Source: Lineus longissimus (Eukaryota; Nemertea; Pilidiophora; Heteronemertea; Lineidae). Taken from it: a DNA stretch of 64,000 bases. Below the pieces are notes generated by a model that had not been told where the DNA came from, did not search any database, and was given only the letters and a program-made list of their open reading frames with translations. Both the position numbers and the translations under genes were made by a program. Positions within the stretch are counted from its first letter, which is position 1. Every line of letters starts with the position of its first letter. Shown piece after piece: positions 1 through 9,200 of the stretch. The stretch covers positions 16,552,501 to 16,616,500 of the forward strand of contig NC_088320.1 of NCBI RefSeq assembly GCF_910592395.1, in the 5' to 3' direction.

Positions 1-38
1 GTCACAAGTAAATATCAAAGTAATTGTTTTTGTTGTAG

Positions 39-1627
39 GTTGTACGACAGTCTGAGGTTGAAGAAGATGGTGAACATGGTGGTCTCGTCAAGAAAATGTT
101 AGAAACCAAGAAAGAGTTGGAAGGGGGCAGTCAGAAGGCCGGGGCCAGGAGGGAGGTGGTAAGTTATCATAAAGAGTTGGAAGGGGGCAGTCAGAAGGCG
201 GGGGCAAGGAGAGAGGTGGTAAGTTATCATAAAGAGTTGGAAGGGGGCAGTCAGAAGGCGGGGGCCAGGAGGGAGGTGGTAAGTTATCATACTCGAGCGA
301 AATGAGTGGCATAGTAGTCAGAGCCCTAACTCTTAATCTGGATGTCATGGGTCTGACTCTCAGAGCGATCACTGCTGCTGGTTCAACACTTGGAGGGACC
401 ACAGCTGTGTGTCTTGGTATCCTTGAGCGAGGCAGATAACCCTACTTTCTTCTCCCCCCAGGAGTGAATGTGTACCTTGCTGGCAAAGATAGCTATGAAT
501 GTTGCATCCTACTGCTGAGAGGCAGCTGGACTGTACACTCCACAGTGAGTGAGGAATTTACAGGTCAAAATCCTGAGTGGTCAAACCCTGCTGTTACTAA
601 TTTTCCTCGCAGAGAAATGATCATTTTATCGAAGGTCCTGGCGACAAAAATTGTTCATTTGCAAAACGCTTCAGGCGTACAAATTGAGTACACCCAGGCA
701 GTGTATGAATATGAGAAATACAAAGTTATAACGATGCGTTGAATTTGTAGGAAAAACCCATGGTGTCTGATGCTGCCCGGCGAAAAGAGCGAGAGATGGT
801 TCAGAAGGAAATCGACAAGCTCCGCGGGAGTATCCAGACGTTGACGCGCAGTGCTAACCCGCTGGGCAAGATCATGGACTACGTCCAGGAAGACCTTGAC
901 TCGATGCAGAAGGAGAATGAAAAGTGGAAGAAGGAGAATAAAGAGCATACTCTGTCGTTGAAACAAGAACAAAGGTATGTCTACTAGACTATGGATGGCC
1001 AGATTCAAGGTTTGAAATACAATAGAACCTCTCTATTAAGGACACCCTGGGGACTGACGAGTGCTGTCCTTAATAAAGAGGTCCTGATTCGCAGGGTCGA
1101 ATTGAATGGAAACAACCAATTTGGGACCAAAACTTGTGTCTTTAATAGAGATGGTGTCCTTAATAGAGAGGTTGTCGATATTACTGATGTCATCCAGATC
1201 TTGCCGGGGAATTTTATTGTTCAAGATCTGGTCAAAGATATGCGAAAACTTGTGGCCACTGTTGTGGTTAATGTCTGGCGGGTGAGTGGGGAGCCTCTAG
1301 TCTGGTGCCGCTCATTTCTGGTTTCATTTGAGTCGCTTCCTGATGAAGTCTTGTGGTGTACAGATGAAAATTTGTTAACCTTTGCTTGTGATAATGACAA
1401 CTTTTAAACCAAGGTAATGAACCGATTTCATCTCTTTCTTGATGTTTACCGTTTGCTGTTTGACTTGCAGTGTGACTGAGATGTCGATAGAACCACTGAA
1501 GGGACAGCTGAAAGACCTTGATCAACTCATTGCTGATCAGCTTGTCCTCATCGCCGCAGTAAAATCAAATATTGTACGGAACGACGAAAAGATTGGCAAG
1601 ATGTTGGGGAGCGTGTCCAAGTCCTGA
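39..1627 (+). CDS. traf3ip1: TRAF3IP1 / IFT54 (MIP-T3), C-terminal exons (5' partial)
   Basis: Last three coding exons: 39-158, 751-974 and 1471-1627 (stop TGA 1625-1627), 166 codons plus stop in this window. Acceptors end TTGTAG, TTTGTAG and TTGCAG; donors are gtaagt and gtatgt; phases agree (0, then 2). The product is the C-terminal coiled coil of intraflagellar transport protein 54, an IFT-B subunit that binds microtubules and TRAF3 and is needed for cilium assembly (family knowledge). Recognisable stretches are GEHGGLVKKMLETKKELE, NPLGKIMDYVQEDLDSMQ and EPLKGQLKDLDQLIADQ, close to the vertebrate C-terminus. The N-terminal CH-like domain lies upstream of the window. The first exon's donor is part of a 60-bp triplicated repeat with three equivalent donors (GT at 159, 219, 279), all phase 0 and without stops. 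A SINE-like piece and a TA-flanked MITE lie in the introns. Confidence is high for the family; the exact first acceptor (39 versus 51) is slightly uncertain. Confidence 0.9.
99..298 (+). repeat. 60-bp x3 tandem repeat covering the exon 3' end and splice donor of TRAF3IP1
   Basis: Three near-identical 60-bp units, each holding about 46 nt of exon sequence and the donor ggtg|gtaagttatcat. Donor GTs fall at 159, 219 and 279. The frame stays open through all three units and encodes a 20-aa module (VSYHKELEGGSQKAGARREV) per extra unit. Only a few bases differ between units, so the expansion is recent. Confidence 0.95.
303..470 (+). repeat. tRNA-derived SINE-like element in a TRAF3IP1 intron
   Basis: A box-A-like TGGCATAGTAGTC (310-322) and a degenerate box B GGGTCTGACTCT (350-361) are followed by a body containing CCTTGAGCGAGGCA, the 'ccttgagcaaggca' motif common in animal SINE bodies. 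The 3' limit is not clear. It is not a functional tRNA gene. Confidence 0.5.
1020..1186. mobile_element. TA-flanked MITE, copy A (pogo/mariner-like ends)
   Basis: Inverted ends related to CAGTAGAACCTCTCTATTAA, with inner AAGGACACC / GGTGTCCTT motifs, inside the intron before the last TRAF3IP1 exon. It has the same architecture as the copies at 25451, 38424, 50436 and 54627. The right end is degraded (ttactg rather than ctactg). Confidence 0.7.
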
Positions 1628-4600
1628 AGACATGGTGTGGGTTATGCTGTGTGGACAATCGCAAATGGGGCCTAGGACTTAAATGACACGGATTCTTTAG
1701 GGAGTGAATGCTGCAGGTGATTGGATAGAGGGTCATAAGGACAGGCCGTGTTTGTCTGTTGCTGTGTTGACCACTTACCATGGTTTGTGGCCCTCTCAGC
1801 GATCTTGTCTCAACCCTGGTCGTGGATTAATATCGTGAGTGTCTTGTCTTTGGTCTGAATACAGGAAAAGCAGGCAGGTTTCCCGGGCTCCACTTGCTTG
1901 GCTGTCAGTTCAGTTGCAGAGCCAGTAACTTATATTGAATTAGTCCAACACTTGTGAAAATCTTTGAAGTTTCCTTCATTGGCCAGCAACTTCTGCTGAG
2001 TGGAAGCCAGGCCTTAATCTCATTGGAAGGATTTGTTTGTGATAGTTTCGTTAGATTTCATCGAATCTGCCAGAATGTCGGATGCTTGTACTTTTGAAAC
2101 CACCCATGGTTCTCGTGGACATCTCTCATACGTCACCAGCAGGTTGTTGTGGAAGTGAGTGCGTCCTGCCCAGATACAATAGTATTGGTGGTTTATCAGT
2201 TCGTTACACGGTCGGGGGACTAGAGGTGGTGTAGGAACATCATCCCCAAACAACACTATTTTGAACCAGTGGTGCACTGCACCATCTGTAGGGAATTAGT
2301 CTGCTACCCTGTTAAAGTAGGTGGGAAAGTTCTTGATATCAAATCTCACCGACAATATCCGAGCAAAGCAATTTATTCATCATCCACAGGATTACATAAT
2401 CCAAAAATATAGTGCCTTGGTTTAAATGTGACGATTTTGAACACTTTACAACTTTCTGCACAGTAGTAATCAAGGTTTTATGAACGACTGTTAGACTTAT
2501 CAGGGATGAGAATCTGGTCCGCAACCATTAAGCTATTGTAGTGTTATTGTGGTTGGTGTGGACCGTGATGTGGGTTAGAGTTCCGTCCATTCATTGTGTG
2601 CTATAAATGATGACCAATCAGAACCCTGCCTCAGGTTGGCCAGAAATGATCAGTTTTGGAGGGTGGACCAATCAGGTTTGTGTTAGGTTTTCATCTTTGC
2701 GGATGCCAATTAGCTGATTAACGAGGTGTCGTGTCTCGTGAGTTCAAGGCCGAAGGTTCTAACCTCAAGCTTTTACAGATGTGGTCGGTTGGTTGGCCCT
2801 CAGCTAGTTGAATATAGTCTCTGCACTCTGTTGCAATTAAAGGCAATTGGCAACTTATTAGTGCTGAACTTAATTAACTCGGTGCAAAAAGTTTGTGGAT
2901 TGACTCACCTGAACTGGCCCCATTTGCAAATGGAAGTGTGTCATTTTAGGCTGGAATGCGCAAGGGTGTGAAGTGGAGTGACCCCCCTGGGATTATATTC
3001 TTCCATTTCTGGTTGACTTGAGTTAGAATATTTGAAATGTATCCTTCCATCATCATTCATAATCATATAGATGATTACTTATCTTGTTAAATGTCAGTTG
3101 TACACCAAGTTAGGACATGAAAATTGTACTTAGAAGTTATTTATTCCATCCAAATAAAAAATTGCTGTTCCATCCATGTTTGGAGATTTTTCATGTGCAA
3201 ACAATGAATCCATCCAGAGCGCTCATTTCTTGAACTGCATATGGTTCCATCCGTCTCTTCTCAAGTTCCTGCTGAATTTTGTCACAAATTTTGATACCTT
3301 TTGATGAGTTGGCCTGATTTTTGGGGGATTTAAAAAGTGCAAATTTTTATAAAACGGTTATATTCCTTTATTATTGTGAGCCTAACTTGTAGAGATCAAA
3401 ATTTAGAAATGTTTTGTTTTCAATATAAGTTTGTCTGCGACCATTTTCCAGAAATCTTTCCGGAAACGGCCACAAACAAAAAGATTTTGTGTCGATTGTT
3501 TACATTGGGGTGACACTGGGCACATGATAAAATGCCAGGGCTGAGGAATTTACAAATTTCTCTGATTTATTTTGAAATGAAATCATAAAATGTTTTCATG
3601 GACAGTTTTGAGTTTTGTGTTCGTCTTGAGTTTACAAAGTATACGGATGTCTGATCTGTGACACCTGTCTGTTTCACCAAGGTTGACTTGAGTCACTTGT
3701 AGATTTCATGTAGGACGTTGTAGGCTGAGGTGGACGTCATGTTATATATAGGCCTACAGGGAGTTTTTGCAGGGATCCCAAAACGTCAATGTGAACTTCT
3801 CTCCCATTGTTCAAAACCCTGACTATCACTGTGTGGAAACGACCAAGGGGTATGGCTATACCAGCAATGAGATAGGCCTGCGTTGACATCTGGGGGGGGG
3901 GGGGGGGCTTTGCAAAGACTCCCTCCTATAGATATTTCTGTGAATAGTTTATAGCGTTATTTATGATGTATGTGATAATATTCCATTAAGTATACCTTGT
4001 ATATAGCATGCTGATATTAATTCTGTCCCAAGTGTGATGGGTAGGCTGTTGATGGGTAGGCTGTCCCAAGTGTGATGGGTAGGCTGTTGAGTTCCAGGAT
4101 AAAGAACAGTGAGAAGTGTTTGACTTTCCTCCGCTCAGAATGGACAGAGCGAGGTGTGCTTTAGGGGCATAAGGGTTAACAAGCAAGGTGAACAGGGTTA
4201 ACAGATAAGCATTTTGATATTAAATCATGATTTCTCCATGCCCATGTTGAAATGAATTTCTGTTTTACGTAAAAATATGGTACTTTCCCGCACACTTGGT
4301 ACAGAACAAACATCAAGTTGTAATGATTTTCATGTTTCTTGAATGGCAGAGATTAATTTTTTAGAAAAAGTAGAGCTTCTTTTGACAAACCTATTTCACC
4401 CGAACTTGAGCCAAACCGCAGTGGAAAAGTCTGTTCCCTTTGTCATTCCTGCACATGTCTTCGTGGTCTAGTTAGGGTCTATGATCTTGTCATCTTTTCA
4501 AGACACAGTTTGAGCTTCTCCAGCAGTATCGTCGATATGGGGCTCGGTTACCTGTGGTTGGTCATTGGTCTCTATACTCATCATACCGTATCATGTGATA

Positions 4601-5390
4601 TCCCCACAGTGCGATCCATGGGCCATATTGCTTGCGCCACGAGGCAGTATTTTGAGCTATTTTGTTAATGTTGCATATTCAGCTCGAGTTAAAGGGACAA
4701 TATCTGATGAGACCAATCACAGATATGAGCCAGGCATGCTGGGGGTAAATGAGGAAAAAGTTGGATGAAAACAGACGTTTTGCTGATACTAATTTATGAG
4801 TGGTTTGATTGGTTCCTGAGCTGATGAGGTAATCGGTCATGTGACATCACCGATGCGCCGTGATTGGTGGAAAGTTCCGGAACCAGTCTGGCCGCCACTG
4901 TGTCTTAAGTTTGACTGGTTCTGTCTCCTGCTCACGTACACTTTCTGATCTTTGTGTATTTTGCAACAGAATATCTTCCGTAATAAAATAAAATGATGAA
5001 GCCAGATTACTTGTTGTAGACTCTTACTTGTTGTAGACTCTTTAAATTTAGTCTGTTGACACCTATTAAGCATTGCTACGTGTTGCCCAAGAACTAGGTC
5101 GATGTGACCTACCTTTAGTCGTGAGTATTGAGGAGATCAAATTTGTAAAATATTGACAGAAAATTGTGTTGTCCAAGATTACACATAACTTGACTGAGTC
5201 AATCTAATTTCTATTTGCTCCTCTCTATTTGCAGACTACAGCTAAATTATACAATATTCAGCAGTAGAGGCAGTAGCCTGCCTACTTACAATATCAATTC
5301 AGTGCCAGTAGTAAACCCTCATTGGCAGAACAGCCAAAATGACTCGAGCATGATTTCCCATCTTGCCAGGTTCAGCCTTCCTTTTATTAG
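1628..5390 (+). other. Probable TRAF3IP1 3'UTR and intergenic DNA
   Basis: No supported gene. An AATAAA at 3153-3158 is a candidate poly(A) signal, which would give a 1.5-kb 3'UTR; I cannot confirm it. A 16-17 base poly(G) run lies near 3892-3907. A short repeat of the motif gtgatgggtaggctgtt occurs at about 4030-4090. Short open frames here look random. Confidence 0.5.
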
Positions 5391-5856
5391 AGGGTATTAA
5401 TAAACAGAGAAACAGAGAAACGAAGAAATCGAGAACTTCCAATATCGAGTGGTTAGGCCTTAAAACCTATGTCTATAATGTACGGCGTGAAAATAGACTA
5501 ATATGCTAGCCTGGTTTCTTCTCCCACGATGAAAGTAGTTCGAAAATGCACTGGGTGGACAGGAGACCAGTCCTATCAGATCAATGGAATATTGTCCATT
5601 TCGCAAAACCACGAGGTTGACTGCATGGACTCTGGCATGTCTGGGGCTCTGCCAAGTTAAAATCAATCATGGTATGTATAATTCATGAGACAATGATAAA
5701 CCGACGATATTGGCCTACTAGTAATGGACTGTAGGGCCTGTGACATATCTCATTTCAGCCTTGTTGAGTATTCAGCAAAGTCTGTATTTTAGATCTACCC
5801 GGTGTAACAGTAGATCGTAGTCCGACGTGAGAAATAAAGCATTCTCGACTCTGTTG

Positions 5857-6256
5857 TACGGTGGCCCATAGAGGACATGCGTTTATTTTCAATATAATAG
5901 AAAATATTTCTTTTTACAATGCGTTTTTTTTCTCTCGAATTACAACCGCCGTCGGATTTATTTCTCACCGCCGAAAAAATAATTTCCACCGCCGAGTAAA
6001 AAATAATAATTCCCACCAACGCCAAAGAAAATAATATCCACTGCGGTGGAAATTAATATCACCGCGGTCCGCGGTGGATATTATTTTCTTTGGCGTTGGT
6101 GGGAATTATTATTTTTTACTCGGCGGTGGAAATTATTTTTTCGGCGGTGAGAAATAAATCCGACGGCGGTTGTAATTCGAGAGAAAAAAAACGCATTGTA
6201 AAAATTTTTTTTCTATTATATTGAAAATAAACGCATCTCCTCTATGGGCCACCGTA
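5857..6256. mobile_element. 400-bp near-perfect hairpin MITE with 6-bp target duplication
   Basis: Both ends read TACGGTGGCCCATAGAGGA inward. The two arms (about 190 nt each) match almost base for base to the centre near 6056-6068, where CACCGCGG-T-CCGCGGTG forms the tip. The direct repeat CTGTTG flanks it exactly (5851-5856 and 6257-6262). There is no coding capacity. The superfamily is not assigned. Confidence 0.85.
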
Positions 6257-6414
6257 CTGTTGCCCTGCCAGACGCTACCCGCCTTACGAAACAAGCCTCG
6301 TCCCCAGGACCAAACAAGCAGAAGGGACGAGGTTACCAGGTTTAAAATTGCCCAACTAAAGTCTTGGTTGATTGGTTTTTACCCCTCAGCCCATAAAGGC
6401 TAGAGGGGTATTGT

Positions 6415-7580
6415 CGAGGCGTTCGCCGTCTGTCTGTCCGTCTATCTGTCAGTCTGTCGGTCCGTCTGTCCGTTCATCTCGTTTCCGGAGCATATATCCG
6501 TAACCATAAATGCTGGGCATTTCATCTCTGGGTGGTTTGAAGGTCTTATGGTACCATTGTGCCTTTTGGCAGTTTTGACGGTTTTCAACCTACACTTGGC
6601 CCCAGGGGGCGCTTCATGCAAAAAACTACTTTTGGCTATATCTCATGAATTATGCTAGCTAGAATCATGATATTTTTACTGAGGACAGTACTCATGAGAC
6701 TACATCACATAATACCCGGGTTTTTGATTTGACCTACTTTTCAAGGTCACAGGGGTCAAGTAGCGTAAATTGACCATCAGTGGTTTCCGGAGCATATATC
6801 CGTAACCATAAATGCTAGGCATTTCATCTCTGGGTGGTTTGAAGGTCTTATGGTACCATTGTGCGTTTGGCAGTTTCGACGGTTTCAACCTACACTTGGC
6901 CCCAGGGGGCGCTTCATGCGAAAAACTACTTTCGGCTATATCTCAGGAATTATGCTAGCTAAAATCATGATTTTTTTGGTATGTGCATTGGGGATGACTA
7001 GAGGAAGGTTCCTTTTGAAAACCGGCTCGTTCTGATTGTCAATATAGTCACCAGGGCGGCGTGCTTGAAATCGGTTTCCGTCAATTTCGAGGAGAACCGT
7101 CTGATTAAATTCATTTTTGGTATGTACGTTGAGGGTGACTAGAGCGAGGCTCCTTTCGAAAACGGGCGCGTTGCGATTATCAATATGGCCACTAGGGCGG
7201 CTTGCTTGAAATCGGTTTCCGTCAATTTCGAGGCGAACCGTTTGTCCGATCAAATTCATTTTTGGTATGTACGTTGGGGGTGACTATCAATATGGCCACT
7301 AGGGCGGCTTGCTTGAAATCGGTTTCCGTCAATTTCGAGGCGAACCGTTTGTCCGATCAAATTCATTTTTGGTATGTACGTTGGGGGTGACTAGAGCGAG
7401 GTTCCTTTCGAAAACAGGCTCGTTCTGATTCTCAATATGGTCACCAGGGCAACGTGCTTGAAATCGGTTTCCGTCAATTTCGAGGAGAACGGCTTGGAGG
7501 ATGGAATCAATTTTTAGTGAGTGTAGGCCTAATTCAGTTTTGTAAGGGGAAGGTTCCTTTCGAAATTCAATATGGCCGCC
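6415..7580. repeat. GTCTGTCCGTC-rich start, 302-bp direct repeat x2 and about 110-145-bp repeat x4
   Basis: 6418-6475 is a (GTCTGTCC)n-like simple repeat. Two copies of a 302-bp unit begin at 6481 and 6783 (GTTTCCGGAGCATATATCCG), differing at scattered bases. From about 6976 there are four copies of a unit starting GGTATGTACGTTGGGGGTGA and carrying TTGAAATCGGTTTCCGTCAA. No protein is supported. Confidence 0.7.
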
Positions 7581-7978
7581 ACGCTCACATCCTCAAAATA
7601 GGTTTCCACAATTTTAATTTCCATATGCAAACTAGCCACTCCACTAAGCCAACTCCACCATTATCTCACCTTCAACCTTAATAGGCTGAGGGGTTATGCT
7701 CGCTTTGCGATGCTATATTTAGTGGTTGTTTTCTTGGTTTTAATAACCTAATACACAGTCAAAACTGTCCAAGCTAGGTCAGGATTTGCTACATGGCTAT
7801 ACGCCCCTTAATTGTTTTGAATTGATGCTACTTCATTTTGAACAAAACAAAATGGCTGTTGGCACACAAGTACTGATTTTGTGTAGCAATGCATTGGGAG
7901 ACGAGGCCTAACTAGTCGATGGGGGAAGTTCTCGATTTCTTCGTTTCTCTGTTTCTCTGTTTATTAATACCCCTTTTA

Positions 7979-8440
7979 AGATGACTCAAGAATGAATGCC
8001 TATTTTGCCATACCATGTGCTTCTGCAGTGCATTTTGTATGTTGAGCCTTACTTTTACATTTTTTTGAATACGATTTCTAGGCCCAATGACCATTTTCTT
8101 TTCAAGGGCCTGATTGAAGATTGAACTGCTCAAGTTATTCCAGCATGGTCTGTCTGGGGTCCAGTGGGAACTGAAGTACCATCGCATACACGAAGCATAG
8201 ATAATATAATAAATTGGACCACACACGGAGGGCGAGGATTGCCTGTCTTCAAGAGCCCAGTGGGATAGAAGCTCTACCAAGGACAGTCTGTATGCACCAC
8301 TTGGATGCTGGTAAGGACCTTGTGCACTGTTTGCAGGGCGCTTTAAGAACTTACTCATCAGCACAGAGTTTGAGTACTTGTTGGAAGAACCAGATTGGAC
8401 CATATCGAAATAGAATCGTACAATGAAACGACAGTATTTC
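7979..8440. other. Intergenic DNA between the repeat segment and the NEMP 3' end
   Basis: A minus-strand open frame (7912-8478, 188 codons) covers this stretch. It resembles no family I know and runs into the inverted repeat, so I do not call a gene. On the minus strand an AATAAA (plus 8450-8455) is a candidate poly(A) signal for NEMP. Confidence 0.4.
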
Positions 8441-8990
8441 ATAGGAAAATTTATTTTACAAAAAATACAAAACAACATGACTTCTATGTCAGAAAACTCT
8501 TCTTCTGCACATGTTTATAAATCATGTTGCATGTGACATCTCCAAGTCGACATTTTTTTACTAAAACATTTTAACACAACTGTGCTGGTACAATAAAACA
8601 TATGGAGGATATAACGTGTAGGCTCTATTAAGCTGGTCGATGGCCGCCTGTACAAAAGGCCTATTATTATGTGTAACAGACTGGGCAAAACCAGCTCAAT
8701 AGCGTCAACACAGTATTTTTCATAACATGCATGCAGTCAAGGCAGTCGAAATCTGGACTTAGGAAAGAAGCTATAATTGATGCTTGAACATAAACACGGC
8801 AGTGATATACACCATGGTGTTCTCCCTAATAAGGACCTGCAGTGATATGCATTAAATACCATCTCCATCTGCTCAAAATTGAACTTGAAAATTTAATTTC
8901 CAATTGTGTAAATACCTACTGACTAAAAGTGTTAACAATAGTTTACAAAATGCAAAAAATCCTGGTCGTCGCCCCTTGTTTTTTTCATCG

Positions 8991-9200
8991 AGAGATCATG
9001 AGGCTTTGCCAATGTTTTTATCATGGAGAGATCATGAGTCCCTGCCAATGTTTATCATGGAGAGATCATGAGTCCCTGCCAATGTTTATCATGGAGAGAT
9101 CATGAGTCCCTGCCAATGTTTATCATGGAGAGATCATGAGTCCCTGCCAATGTTTATCATGGAGAGATCATCGAGTCCTTGCCAACGTTTATCTTGGAGA
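8991..9200 (-). repeat. 34-bp tandem repeat built on the NEMP stop-codon region, 7 copies
   Basis: The core AGAGATCATGAGTCCCTGCC recurs at 8991, 9027, 9061, 9095, 9129 and 9163; the diverged seventh copy at 9198 is the real coding end. Read on the minus strand, the true end CTCTCCAAGATAAAC is copied downstream as CTCTCCATGATAAAC in successive units, so the TAA stop is repeated in the 3'UTR. Confidence 0.9.

Larger units (their letters stand above)
5391..7978. repeat. 2.6-kb segment bounded by about 68-bp inverted repeats
   Basis: Left 5393-5460 and right about 7901-7972 are inverted copies: GGGTATTAATAAACAGAGAA, then a purine-rich run ending GAACTTCC, then a diverged tail ending TTAGGCCT. 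The outer 48 bp are nearly identical. No transposase-like frame and no exact target duplication were seen, so a nested composite of repeats is as likely as one element. It contains a 400-bp hairpin MITE and two internal tandem duplications. Confidence 0.65.

Noticed and set aside
464-742. Extra TRAF3IP1 exon (plus-strand 92-codon frame)
   Set aside because: Exons at 39-158 and 751-974 join directly in phase and match the family without it; this stretch follows a SINE-like element.
7912-8478. Minus-strand 188-codon frame
   Set aside because: No recognisable family, biased low-information composition, and its 3' end lies in the inverted repeat at about 7901-7972.
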